The translations under genes were made by a program, and so were the position numbers. A DNA stretch of 64,000 bases, taken from NCBI GenBank assembly GCA_934233745.1, contig CAKQGN010000003.1:122086-186085 (forward strand). The letters are read 5' to 3'. The notes below the pieces were generated by a model that saw only the letters and a program-made list of their open reading frames with translations, was not told the DNA's origin and ran no database searches. Below, piece after piece: positions 1-8,420 of the stretch. The first letter of the stretch is position 1. Each line of letters starts with the position of its first letter. Source of the stretch: an uncultured Clostridia bacterium (lineage in GTDB: Bacteria; Bacillota; Clostridia; Christensenellales; CAG-917).

Positions 1-255
1 GCGAGAATATGAGCGCCGAGCTTGACGGACAGTACGAGAATGCGTGGCATTCTGTTGCGTAGCCGCCACGCAGGCGAAGTGGCATAATGAGTGAATTGCC
101 CGTATCTATGCGAGTGCCGACTGTCTCCCCCGCGAACGACGGATAATCTTGTAGAGAATTGCCCCTATTTGAGTGGTGGGAGAAAAGCCCGAGAGGGAAA
201 GAGGGGGCGCATCTAATTTAGAGTTCTAAACATTCAACTCTTGTAGAGGACGAAC
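1..255 (-). repeat. Dispersed structured repeat, copy R1 (cut by the window edge)
   Basis: The reverse complement of this stretch matches two other stretches, 47373-47690 and 60351-60657. All three share CTCTACAAGAG near one end, a CCCCCTCTTTCC block, a long conserved core (CTCCCACCACTCAAATAG, then CTCTACAAGATTAT, then GGGGGAGACAGTCGG) and a GCTACGCAACA loop motif. This copy continues past position 1. Local hairpins occupy the same places as in the other copies but with different stems, for example GCGTGGC/GCCACGC around the conserved loop. It lies downstream of the gtrA-like gene in the same orientation. I see no convincing protein in it. Confidence 0.85.
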
Positions 256-275
256 AAAACCCTTATTCAAGGCAC

Positions 276-402
276 AAAAAAGCCGCATAGCCGATGAAGA
301 GCAAGGAAAAGCCCCTCGAACAGCAACCCTAATGTACAGAGCGTACATGAGTTGATGAGTGAGGGGCTTTGACAACGCTATTCGCGGCTATGCGGCTTTT
401 TT
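276..402 (-). terminator. Triple nested hairpin at the gtrA-like 3' end (copy H1)
   Basis: Three nested inverted repeats are visible: an 18-bp outer stem (276-293 with 385-402), a 10-bp middle stem AAAGCCCCTC/GAGGGGCTTT (308-317 with 361-370) and an inner stem ATGTAC/GTACAT (332-337 with 343-348). The outer arm contains the stop codon of the gtrA-like gene and ends in a run of T (A on the other strand), so it can act as a terminator. The middle and inner parts are homologous to 26447-26509 and resemble 60249-60312, so this looks like a dispersed hairpin element sitting inside a terminator. Confidence 0.75.
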
Positions 403-975
403 GCGGAAGACGACAAACTTTTGCCACACAAACTCCAACACAAAATTTATCACCATAACACTGCCCTCGGCAATGATTCCGGAGGCTTGGGTGCTGAGTG
501 GCCCGAGAAGAAGGGACTTGATGGTGTGGACGTACCAAGTTTGGAAGGGATAGAACGGGACGTAAAAGAGGAACGCCAAAAGCATGGCTTTGGGGACATT
601 GCCGGCGTCCTTGAACGTGAATTTACGGTTGAAGGTGAAGTTCCAAAGTATAGAGGCACAGAGGGCGACGGTGGTGGAAATGAAGGTGACCAAATCCATA
701 TCCTCGACGATGAACCGAATGGTTTTTCCGCTTTGAGGAATGACCGCTTGCAAAATGGAGAAAAGCGCGAGTTGAATGATGCCTGCGCTTGCGGCGCAGA
801 GGGCGTATTTGATAAATTGCAACACGCCTTTTCTTTTCTCTTTTTTTGCATTTTTTTCGGCTTGTCTGAGGCTCGTTTCATACAAAATGCCTTTCTGCGT
901 TTCAGCAGTTTTCTCTATTGATTCGTCGGTTGTTTGCTCTGCAATTCGGTCGTCGACACCCTGATTTTGTTCCAT
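388..975 (-). CDS. GtrA-like family membrane protein
   Basis: A 195-residue protein with an acidic, Glu/Lys-rich N-terminal tail of about 60 residues followed by four hydrophobic segments. The order and spacing match the GtrA/DPMS family, small membrane proteins tied to polyprenyl-linked sugar handling or flipping; the segment with FNRKFTFKDAG after the second helix is typical of the family. I chose the ATG at 975 because AGGAG lies 6 bases upstream (981-986); a longer reading frame to 1023 has no such site. The stop lies inside the nested hairpin H1. It is divergent from the germination operon and no glycosyltransferase is adjacent, so the sugar substrate is unknown. Confidence 0.8.
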   Translation of the reverse strand: MEQNQGVDDRIAEQTTDESIEKTAETQKGILYETSLRQAEKNAKKEKRKGVLQFIKYALCAASAGIIQLALFSILQAVIPQSGKTIRFIVEDMDLVTFISTTVALCASILWNFTFNRKFTFKDAGNVPKAMLLAFLFYVPFYPFQTWYVHTIKSLLLGPLSTQASGIIAEGSVMVINFVLEFVWQKFVVFRKKAA

Positions 976-1079
976 AATAATCTCCTGATAAAAACAGTGT
1001 ACCACAACGATACGAAATGTCAAGAAGCGTTGTTTTCCTTTTTTTTCGAGAAAAGCCCGAATATTTGTTTTTCGTTCGC

Positions 1080-1107
1080 ATTATAAAACAAATATTTTTG
1101 GCAACAA
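1080..1107 (-). promoter_or_regulatory. Candidate promoter of the gtrA-like gene
   Basis: On the minus strand TTGTTG is followed after 16 bases by TATAAT. On the plus strand the same bases read CATTATA (1079-1085), with GAATA 15 bases upstream (1059-1063). That vaguely resembles a forespore sigma-G promoter for the germination operon, but the spacing is shorter than usual. Confidence 0.4.
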
Positions 1108-1114
1108 TGGAATC

Positions 1115-2545
1115 GTGAACATAGAAGATTTGCAACAAGATTTGGAAAAAACTTTTTCAAACAGCGACGACTTCAAGTGTCGCCGTTTGGACGTTGGCGG
1201 AAAGCAATGTTTGTTTGCCTATATTGACGGCAACATCGACAAAATCTTGTTTGAGCAAGATGTGGTGCGCCCTCTTAAAAACTGCGAAATCCTTGAAAAA
1301 CCGTATCTGAAATCTTTGCAAAACACGGTTGCATATGCGGACGAAATCGAAGTTGTGCCTACAAAAAACTCTCCTCAAAACATAGCGGCATGCGATATCG
1401 CGTTCTATATCGAGGGGGAAGAAGACGCATATATCTTTTCCCTCCGCAAACCTGCTTCCAGAGCAATAAGCGAGCCTCCGACGTCGTCCGTAATGAAAGG
1501 TCCTCGGGAAGGATTTATAGAGGAAATAAAAACAAACATGTCCCTTGTGCGCAGGCGCATCAAATCTCCCGATCTTGTAATGAAAACGTTTCAAGTGGGC
1601 AGGTATTCGTCCACAACCGTTGCGCTGATGTATATACGAGGCGTTGCGGACGATCAGATTGTCGAGCGTATATCGCGCAAAATCGAAAAAATCGATGTGG
1701 ACGGCATTGTGGACAGCGCATACATCCTTTCATTCATCCAAACCAAAAAGACGTCGTTTTTTATTCAGGCAGGCACAACCGAAAAGCCCGACGTCGCAAC
1801 CGCAAAACTGCTTGAAGGGCGCATTGCCATCATCGTGGACGGCTCGCCGATTGCTCTGACGCTTCCCTATCTTGTCTTTGAAGACGTGCAGGACGGGTAC
1901 GATTACTATTCGGGCGACTGGCGCGCGTCGATGATACGCATGTTCAGAATGTTCGGCGCGCTGCTTACGGTCTTGTTGCCCGCAGCGTACATTGCGCTTC
2001 AAACATATCACTTTCAGCTGTTGCCAATCAAATTTCTGATGACTCTGATGGCGGCGACAACAAACATACCTTTCCCGCCGGCAATCGAAATGCTCATCGT
2101 TCTGACGCTTTTCGAGGTGCTGAATCAGGCGTCCATCCGTATGCCGAGATACTTCGGAATATCCTTGTCCGTCGTCGGTGCAATCGTACTTGGCGATACT
2201 GCGGTAAAATCGGGGCTGATTTCCTCTCCGTCCGTACTTGTCGTCGCTCTTTCGGCAATAGGTATATTCTGCGTTCCCGACCAGGTCGGCGCAATGTCGA
2301 TACTTCGTTTTTTGTATCTTTGCATAAGTGCGGTACTCGGTTTTGTGGGCATGATAATCCTCACCATAATTATCATTGCTTATCTCGCTTCTCTTGAAAA
2401 CTTCGGCACGCCGTACCTTGCGCCTTATGCTCCGAGAATATCGCCCGATTTGCAAGACGGAGTGTTGAAAGCAGGCTCTTCTTCAATGGAATTGCGCCCT
2501 TATTCCATCCCGACGCAAAATCGCAGACGCATTCGCAAAAACTGA
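1115..2545 (+). CDS. gerA: GerA-type germinant receptor A subunit
   Basis: 476 residues, close to the usual length for GerAA/GerKA proteins. It has a soluble N-terminal half (about residues 1-260), then four to five membrane helices starting near MIRMFRMFGA, with the family hallmark PFPPAIEMLI followed by FEVLNQASIRMP. In spores these proteins sit in the inner membrane and form the A subunit of the nutrient-sensing germinant receptor. The start is GTG at 1115; no in-frame ATG lies upstream and the ribosome binding site is weak. It is first in an ABC-ordered operon: 18 bases separate it from the permease subunit. The ligand cannot be read from sequence. Confidence 0.93.
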   Translation: MNIEDLQQDLEKTFSNSDDFKCRRLDVGGKQCLFAYIDGNIDKILFEQDVVRPLKNCEILEKPYLKSLQNTVAYADEIEVVPTKNSPQNIAACDIAFYIEGEEDAYIFSLRKPASRAISEPPTSSVMKGPREGFIEEIKTNMSLVRRRIKSPDLVMKTFQVGRYSSTTVALMYIRGVADDQIVERISRKIEKIDVDGIVDSAYILSFIQTKKTSFFIQAGTTEKPDVATAKLLEGRIAIIVDGSPIALTLPYLVFEDVQDGYDYYSGDWRASMIRMFRMFGALLTVLLPAAYIALQTYHFQLLPIKFLMTLMAATTNIPFPPAIEMLIVLTLFEVLNQASIRMPRYFGISLSVVGAIVLGDTAVKSGLISSPSVLVVALSAIGIFCVPDQVGAMSILRFLYLCISAVLGFVGMIILTIIIIAYLASLENFGTPYLAPYAPRISPDLQDGVLKAGSSSMELRPYSIPTQNRRRIRKN

Positions 2546-2563
2546 CAAATCAAAGGTTTATAT

Positions 2564-3772
2564 ATGAATAACAGCACAATAAAACACGGATTGCGCAAAA
2601 ACTTGCCTATCGGCACAATATACAACTCGCAAGCCGCCGCAATAATCGTTGCGGTTGGTTTTGCTTTTAAGATGTCCTTCACGCCCGGTATCCTTTCATC
2701 CGAATTCGGCTCGTCTACATTTTGGATTTTTCTGAGTTTTACTGCGGTTGAAACGATTTGCGTTTTCTTTGTTTTTGCTTTTGCGAGAATGGGAGGCGAC
2801 GCTCTGTTGCAAGCCACCGGCAGCGTTGCCTACAAGGCGGTTTGTCTTGTCGCATCTTGTTGGTTGGGCTTGAAAACGGTGTTTTATTTTTGTCATTGCT
2901 CGTCATATCTGACGCATGAATTGTTTACGGGCACACAACCTTTTCTCATTTACGTGCTGTTTCTTTTGCCGGTGGTTTTTCTTGGCTTAAACGGCACTCG
3001 TTCCATAGCGAGAAGTTGCGAACTGTTTGTTCCCCTCTTTCTTGCAGTCGCGATACTCAACCTTGCGTTTTTGGACTCCGATATGGATTTTGGACGCAAC
3101 CTGCCCGTCTTTTCCAAAAACCCTTCGGAGATATTGCTTGCAATGCCTCGCTACGGATTGTGGCTCGGGGATTTTTTCCCGTTTGTTTTTGTGAGATTGC
3201 GCAACAAAAAGATGCCGTATATTACGCTCGGAACGGCTGTCACATGGACTATCGCAAACTTAATCGTGCTTATCGGAGTCGCGCTGTACGGCAACGCTCT
3301 GAAAATGGTGAGCGATTTGCTGATTCATATCGCAAGTTTCAACCAACTGTCTTTGGAAATCGGCAGAATGGAATGGACAAACCTTTTCGGAATACTCATG
3401 ATGTCGCTATACTCGCTCGCATTTCTTTACAACGGAGCCAACGAAGCGTGCAAACGCGCGTTGGGAACTTCTTTGCCCTCCAAAATCGCATGTCCCGCGG
3501 CAGTGTTGTGTTCGGCATTATTCTCCTCCTCGTTGCAAGAGGTGACGGATGTTGCGCTCGGTCGGTTCGGATATTTTTTGAGCGCGACTGCGTTTATCCT
3601 GCCTATTCTTCTGTTTGCGATTGCATCGGCAAAAAAGAAAAAGCACCCATGCTTGTATGCGTGCCTTGACGCAGAATATGCAACCGTCAAAGCAACCACT
3701 GTGCCGAACAGCAGTCGGGACGGTGTTCTCTATTCATATAAAAAATCAAATCCGAAGAAGGAACCGCAATGA
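2564..3772 (+). CDS. gerB: Germinant receptor B subunit, APC-type permease
   Basis: 402 residues with about ten hydrophobic helices, matching the endospore germination permease family (GerAB/GerKB/YndE), distant relatives of amino acid-polyamine-organocation transporters. The B subunit is known to bind small germinants in model species. Recognisable features are the N-terminal GTIYNSQAAAIIVAVGFAF helix and the FRYFLSA-like C-terminal helix. It follows gerA by 18 bases and its stop overlaps the gerC start in an ATGA arrangement, so the three subunits are probably translationally coupled. Confidence 0.93.
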   Translation: MNNSTIKHGLRKNLPIGTIYNSQAAAIIVAVGFAFKMSFTPGILSSEFGSSTFWIFLSFTAVETICVFFVFAFARMGGDALLQATGSVAYKAVCLVASCWLGLKTVFYFCHCSSYLTHELFTGTQPFLIYVLFLLPVVFLGLNGTRSIARSCELFVPLFLAVAILNLAFLDSDMDFGRNLPVFSKNPSEILLAMPRYGLWLGDFFPFVFVRLRNKKMPYITLGTAVTWTIANLIVLIGVALYGNALKMVSDLLIHIASFNQLSLEIGRMEWTNLFGILMMSLYSLAFLYNGANEACKRALGTSLPSKIACPAAVLCSALFSSSLQEVTDVALGRFGYFLSATAFILPILLFAIASAKKKKHPCLYACLDAEYATVKATTVPNSSRDGVLYSYKKSNPKKEPQ

Positions 3773-4920
3773 AAAAGCTCAATGTTCCCGCCTATATCAT
3801 GCGCACAAAATGGTTTTTGTTTTTGATGCTTTCGATTTTTCTCATCATATTCGGCAGAATGGTCGAAACGCCTTCTCTGTCGAAATCGGCAGTCGTACTG
3901 GGGCTCGGTATAGACTATGACGAATCGGCATCTCGATTCGAGATCAGCGCGCAATCCGTCCTGGTCGGCTCATCAAGCGGCGACACGAGCGGAACAAGTT
4001 ATATTTGTATGTCCGCATCGGGCAATACGATTGCGGGAGCAATGGACTCAATTGCGCGTAAAATGGGTTTAATCATATCATTATCGCATTGTAATGTGGT
4101 GTTTATGTCGAAATCTGCATTCAAGTTGGACCATATGCAACTCATATATCCGCTCACGGGGATGTATGCTTTGCCGGAGCAGACAATCATTGTGACGGGG
4201 GATAAATCTCCCGCCGAAATGCTGTCGCTGCGCATCGGCACCACGATAAGTTCTCCGTTCTTTTTGCAACAGGCACTTGTCAACGAAGAAGGCTCCGACG
4301 GCATGATTCGCACCACGGCGAAAGATTTTTTGGCACGGTCGCTCTCAAGAAGCAAGGCAAACGTCGTGCCGTATATCGTTGCCACCCCCACTTCCCCTCC
4401 TCTTGCACAAACAAGCGTCGACGACAACGTGTTCGAACTGGATATATCCAGGGCGATGGTATTCGATGAATACGAAAGCTATATTCTTGAAAACGAATAT
4501 GCCGAAATTCTTGCTATTTATCATAGCCACGACGTGACCGGTACACTCAACTACGTCGCAAGCGACGGAGGATCGATAGAGTTCAAAATCCTCAAAAAGA
4601 ATGTGAAAATCAAGGCAAATCGTCGTCATATCGTTGCCACCGTCAATCTGTCCGCGGATCTTGCGGATATACAAAAAATCCCCTCCGACAAGGTGATAAC
4701 AACCGCCGACGAAATCGTAAAAAGGTACGCCGCCGCTCTTGCAAAAAATATCGAGAAAAGACTTGTCGAAATGTACGAACTGTCAAAGCAGATAAACATC
4801 GATTTTTTGTCATTGCAATCAAAAGCGTATCAATCAGTCGGTCACACGCTCGAAGAAAACTGTTTGGACACGCTGACATTTACGCCGAAAGTCACCGTTT
4901 CCGTGAGAGAATCCGGGTGA
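3769..4920 (+). CDS. gerC: Germinant receptor C subunit (Ger(x)C family) lacking a lipobox Cys
   Basis: 383 residues, matching the Ger(x)C family in length and layout: an N-terminal hydrophobic helix (about residues 15-30), then VVLGLGIDYDES, a mixed alpha/beta first domain, and a C-terminal domain with AAALAKNIEKRL. Family members are normally lipoproteins with a Cys after the signal helix and the motif GCWD. Here the helix is followed by GRMVETPSLSKSAVV and there is no Cys at all in the first 80 residues. The protein therefore looks held by an uncleaved helix, not a lipid anchor. The start overlaps the gerB stop by four bases. Confidence 0.9.
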   Translation: MKKLNVPAYIMRTKWFLFLMLSIFLIIFGRMVETPSLSKSAVVLGLGIDYDESASRFEISAQSVLVGSSSGDTSGTSYICMSASGNTIAGAMDSIARKMGLIISLSHCNVVFMSKSAFKLDHMQLIYPLTGMYALPEQTIIVTGDKSPAEMLSLRIGTTISSPFFLQQALVNEEGSDGMIRTTAKDFLARSLSRSKANVVPYIVATPTSPPLAQTSVDDNVFELDISRAMVFDEYESYILENEYAEILAIYHSHDVTGTLNYVASDGGSIEFKILKKNVKIKANRRHIVATVNLSADLADIQKIPSDKVITTADEIVKRYAAALAKNIEKRLVEMYELSKQINIDFLSLQSKAYQSVGHTLEENCLDTLTFTPKVTVSVRESG

Positions 4921-5041
4921 AAATCATCGCTTTGCAACTCTCAAAACGAATTGGTCTGTTTTCGATTGTTCGTTGTCAAGCGTTAATCCGTATTCGCACC
5001 TTTTGCCCTGAAGAAACAATATACTGCCATAGAGGTGTTTT

Positions 5042-5410
5042 ATGGATTTTCTTCTGCCCGACGACGAAACCGCGAAAAAAATGTGCGGGGAATATGCGTC
5101 TTGTTTGAAAAACAAAGCCCGTTCCCTTTCTTACATAAACGACGTTTCCGAAAGGTTTTTGCAAAGCGACATCGAAAATTCGGATGTCCGAAACGTCACA
5201 CCCAACCATGACGACACATGCCCGTATGTCGGCACGCGCAATACGCGCGTATGCGATATAGCGGTTTTATTCCTTTACATTGTTGTATTTTTGGGATATA
5301 ATATAAGGCATGGAACTCAAATTTATGACTCCGACGGAGGTGTGGGAAGGGTTCGACGCAAACAAAGCGCCTTTGGAAGCCTCAATCATCTCGTGTCAAA
5401 CAACGGATAA
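5042..5410 (+). CDS. Possible small protein, unrecognised
   Basis: An open frame of 122 codons with a fair ribosome binding site (GAGGTG at 5030-5035) before ATG. The first about 75 codons use the same GAC/AAC/GAA-rich codons as real neighbours. The last third overlaps a strong promoter and the next gene in another frame and reads poorly. It may be a short gene, the 5' remnant of a decayed one, or chance. I recognise no domain, apart from a short hydrophobic stretch around residues 78-88. Confidence 0.3.
   Translation: MDFLLPDDETAKKMCGEYASCLKNKARSLSYINDVSERFLQSDIENSDVRNVTPNHDDTCPYVGTRNTRVCDIAVLFLYIVVFLGYNIRHGTQIYDSDGGVGRVRRKQSAFGSLNHLVSNNG
5274..5302 (+). promoter_or_regulatory. Strong sigma-A-like promoter at the very start of the next gene
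   Basis: TTTACA (5274-5279), a 17-base spacer and TATAAT (5297-5302). Only seven bases separate the -10 box from the ATG at 5310, so the transcript may begin at or next to the start codon. Confidence 0.65.
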
Positions 5411-6968
5411 TTTTGTTTGCGAAAAGCAAATATTCACGGCAGACTCCTCAAAAGAGGGGCGCGTCCGCATAGGCTGCAATATTTATTACGACGCTCGCTG
5501 GCAGGACGCTCGCCCTGCGATATTGCTGTTGCCTTCTTTTGAAAACCCTCATTCGCGGGACGCCATTCGCATGCTTGTCGAGGAGGGATTTGTCACATGT
5601 ACGCTTGATTTTTGCGGTGTTTTCGAAGACACAAAAACCTCGTATCCGTCCGATTTGAGTTTTGCGCATTATCCCGAATGTAAAGACCATCTTGACAGCA
5701 TAGAAACAACCGCAAGAAACACTCCCTGGTTTGTTTGGGCAAAGGTTGCAAGACGTGCGATAAGCCTTCTTCAAGAGCAAAGCATCGTCGCAAACGACAG
5801 TATTTGCGTTTTGGGCTTCGGTATCGGAGCGCAACTTTCCTGGATGGTTACGGGCACGGATAAAAGGGTTTGCGCCATGTGCGCCATCAACGGCGGAGGC
5901 TATCGTTGGGCGGAACACAACGCGCGCTTCTCGGGAAACGATATACCTTCAAACGACGAACAACTCGCCTATTCCACGGGCGTGGGCGCGGAAACATATG
6001 CTTTGTTTATCACCTGCCCCACCCTTGCGATTGTCACGGAAGACTCCTTTTGTTGCGACATAGACCGAATCGGCGACATGCTCGACCTTGTAAAATCCGA
6101 ATCCAAGCAACTCATCATATCCGAGTCTTGCGATATGCAAATCACAAACAGCACATACCGCGCGCTCATACAGTGGTTGCGAGAGCATATCGCTTGCGAT
6201 GCCGCGCCAGTTGAACCGACCATGCGCTTCGAAGCCACCGACGGAAAACTTTATGTGAAGATAAACACCGCAAAAAAAGCCGAAAAACGCACCCTTTACG
6301 TAAGTTATGGCGAACCGTCGTCTTGTCAGAGGTGCTGGAAGTCGTTTGACATCAAACAGAAAGTGGGCGAACACGAGTACGTATGCGACGTTCCCGTTTA
6401 CGACACGGAGGAACTTATCGTCGCTTACGCGTCTTTCCATTATCCCGACTCATCCGTTATTTCCACAAAAGTCACGGGTATAATACCCGCAAAACACGAC
6501 GTGCAAAACGTGGAAACATCACCTCGTATTTCCGGCATTGTCTACGACGGCAGCATGGGTAGCGGAGAGTTTGTCGCAAAAACCGACGACGCTCTTCTTC
6601 CCGACAACGTGCTTATCGTTGCCGAAGGTCCGTTTGCAATCAAAGGCATTTCCCTGAAAAAGGGCAATCTGATTCTTTTTAGAAGCATACAGGAAATGAC
6701 ATCGATAAACCGCTCGGCGATTTTGCATATTGACGCGTACTCAACCGACAAAAGAGAATTGAATGTGACGGTTTACTCCTACCCCGACTTCAAAAAGTAC
6801 ACCGCGCGAACAAGTTTGAAAGGCGGAGAGTTTTGGCAAAAACTGCTCTTTGAAACCACGGATTTCAAGAGTGAAGAAGGACGCACGCTCTCATCGTTTT
6901 CGATTGTGAAAACAATTGTCGTCGAAAACGTTGACGGCGTTGTTTTGAACAACTTTTTGTGGATTTGA
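5310..6968 (+). CDS. Alpha/beta-hydrolase-fold protein with a replaced catalytic Ser
   Basis: 552 residues. Residues about 50-290 follow the alpha/beta-hydrolase pattern seen in acetyl-xylan-esterase and dienelactone-hydrolase-like proteins: a beta strand AILLLPSFENPHSRDA, then GFVTCTLDFCGVF, then the nucleophile-elbow region ICVLGFGIGAQLSW. The elbow motif GxSxG reads GFGIG, with Gly where Ser is expected (residue 171), and no obvious catalytic His follows near SESCDMQ. The C-terminal 260 residues form a second, unrecognised beta-rich region, perhaps carbohydrate-binding-like. It may be a non-catalytic homologue. No leader peptide is seen, so it is probably cytoplasmic. ATG at 5310 has no good ribosome binding site; an alternative ATG is at 5325. 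Confidence 0.7.
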   Translation: MELKFMTPTEVWEGFDANKAPLEASIISCQTTDNFVCEKQIFTADSSKEGRVRIGCNIYYDARWQDARPAILLLPSFENPHSRDAIRMLVEEGFVTCTLDFCGVFEDTKTSYPSDLSFAHYPECKDHLDSIETTARNTPWFVWAKVARRAISLLQEQSIVANDSICVLGFGIGAQLSWMVTGTDKRVCAMCAINGGGYRWAEHNARFSGNDIPSNDEQLAYSTGVGAETYALFITCPTLAIVTEDSFCCDIDRIGDMLDLVKSESKQLIISESCDMQITNSTYRALIQWLREHIACDAAPVEPTMRFEATDGKLYVKINTAKKAEKRTLYVSYGEPSSCQRCWKSFDIKQKVGEHEYVCDVPVYDTEELIVAYASFHYPDSSVISTKVTGIIPAKHDVQNVETSPRISGIVYDGSMGSGEFVAKTDDALLPDNVLIVAEGPFAIKGISLKKGNLILFRSIQEMTSINRSAILHIDAYSTDKRELNVTVYSYPDFKKYTARTSLKGGEFWQKLLFETTDFKSEEGRTLSSFSIVKTIVVENVDGVVLNNFLWI

Positions 6969-7001
6969 AAATAATACGACAAAACCGCAATATACTTTGA
7001 T

Positions 7002-7613
7002 ATGCAAGATTTTCCCGTATTCGAACAAGAACCTATACTAGAAGAACCGAAAAACCGTTCCAAGCGCATTGCGATATCGGTCGCAATCGTGCTTTTGGTT
7101 GTCGTTTTGGCGGTTGCGTCCGCCCTGCTTGTCAAGTTTTACGTGCTTGAAACATTTGTTGTGGACGGCATTTCGATGTATCCGACTCTGGACGGCGGAA
7201 ACGGCAAAAATATGGACGCCGACCAGAACAACGGCGAAACGCTTTTTTTGAACAAACTTGCAAAAATCGGCAGAGGGGATATTGTGGTTTTTACCCCCGA
7301 CAAGGGCGGTTTTGCAGGCAAAACGCTTGTGAAACGCGTGATTGCAATAGGCGGCGACCACATTCAGATCACGCAAACCGCCGTTCTTCTCAACGGCAAA
7401 AAACTTGACGAACCATATCTGAATCCTGCGGAAATCGCGACATATTCGCAACAACTCGATTTCTATGTCGAGGACGGCTATGTTTTTTGTATGGGGGACA
7501 ATCGCAACCACTCCACCGACTGCCGAGAATTCGGCCCTACAAGTCTGGACACCGTAATCGGAAAATGCTTTTTGATAAAAGGGCTTGACGGAAAACTCCG
7601 GAAGCCAAACTGA
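7002..7613 (+). CDS. lepB: Signal peptidase I
   Basis: 203 residues, a typical Gram-positive type I signal peptidase (S26 family) that cuts leader peptides from exported proteins at the outer face of the membrane. One N-terminal helix (about residues 22-44) anchors it. The catalytic Ser is in GISMYP (S58) and the general-base Lys is in TLVKRVIA (K111). The conserved GDNRNHSTDC box with FGPTS lies at residues 165-181. An insertion of about ten residues follows the Ser box (GGNGKNMDADQNN). A TATACT box lies just five bases upstream of the ATG with no clear ribosome binding site. Confidence 0.95.
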   Translation: MQDFPVFEQEPILEEPKNRSKRIAISVAIVLLVVVLAVASALLVKFYVLETFVVDGISMYPTLDGGNGKNMDADQNNGETLFLNKLAKIGRGDIVVFTPDKGGFAGKTLVKRVIAIGGDHIQITQTAVLLNGKKLDEPYLNPAEIATYSQQLDFYVEDGYVFCMGDNRNHSTDCREFGPTSLDTVIGKCFLIKGLDGKLRKPN

Positions 7614-7703
7614 ATTTTGCCACAAGGTTGTAGCATTTCCCTCCCAACCGCCCTCAAAATATTCCGTTTTTATATTGCGACGACGCCGCAATGTTTTTTT
7701 TGC

Positions 7704-8411
7704 TTATTTTTCTTCGATATAATGGATATACTCTATACTTCTCAGCGCTTCGATTATCTCATCGTGAGTTTTGTATTTTTTGAGTTCTTTGCTTTCGATT
7801 GTCAGTTTTATGGCGTATACGCTCAGCCCCGAATTGATAAAAGCGGAGTTTAGTTCGACGTCGTCAATGCGCATACCGAGTTCGCGCAACGTGGTCATAA
7901 ACGATTGCAAATCGTTTTTGTTGAGCAATTCGAGGTGCAATTCAAAGTGATTCGAGCGTTGCTTCAAGTATTTTTCAAGCGCGGGGAAAAACTGCAAAAT
8001 CACAATATACACCGCCGCAAGTATGAGCGCGACGGTATAAAGCCCCGCACCGAAAAGCAAGCCGAAAATGCTGCACGTCCAAAGCCACGCCGACGTTGTA
8101 AGACCTTTGATTTGGTTTTTTGCCCCAAACAAAATCGAGTTGCCGCCGAGCATGGCCGAGCCTATAACCGCCCCCGCCGAACAAATCGGGAACGTGAGTT
8201 GCAACGACCTGTCGATGATCATGCACGACGTTGAAGCAAGCGAAAGCAATATGAACGTTTTAAGCCCTGCGGTATGTCCCTTTGTCGAGCGTTCGCACCC
8301 GACGTAAAAGGCAAATATAAAGGGGACGATAACCCTGAGAAGTATAGAATAAACCGTGACGTTCCACGACCATTCTCCCATTAGTTTTGCAAGCGGATCG
8401 ATATAATTCAT
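7704..8411 (-). CDS. MgtC/SapB family membrane protein
   Basis: 235 residues. The N-terminal 150 residues hold about five hydrophobic segments with MgtC-like features (YVGCERSTKGHTAGLKTF, then GAVIGSAMLGGN and GLTTSAWLW). A soluble C-terminal domain of about 85 residues resembles the ACT-like tail of this family. In other bacteria MgtC proteins help survival at low magnesium and modulate membrane ATPase activity. AGGAGG precedes the ATG. It begins nine bases after the stop of the upstream antiporter gene, so the two are almost surely one operon, suggesting a shared role in ion homeostasis. Confidence 0.9.
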   Translation of the reverse strand: MNYIDPLAKLMGEWSWNVTVYSILLRVIVPFIFAFYVGCERSTKGHTAGLKTFILLSLASTSCMIIDRSLQLTFPICSAGAVIGSAMLGGNSILFGAKNQIKGLTTSAWLWTCSIFGLLFGAGLYTVALILAAVYIVILQFFPALEKYLKQRSNHFELHLELLNKNDLQSFMTTLRELGMRIDDVELNSAFINSGLSVYAIKLTIESKELKKYKTHDEIIEALRSIEYIHYIEEK

Positions 8412-8420
8412 ATTTTCCTC

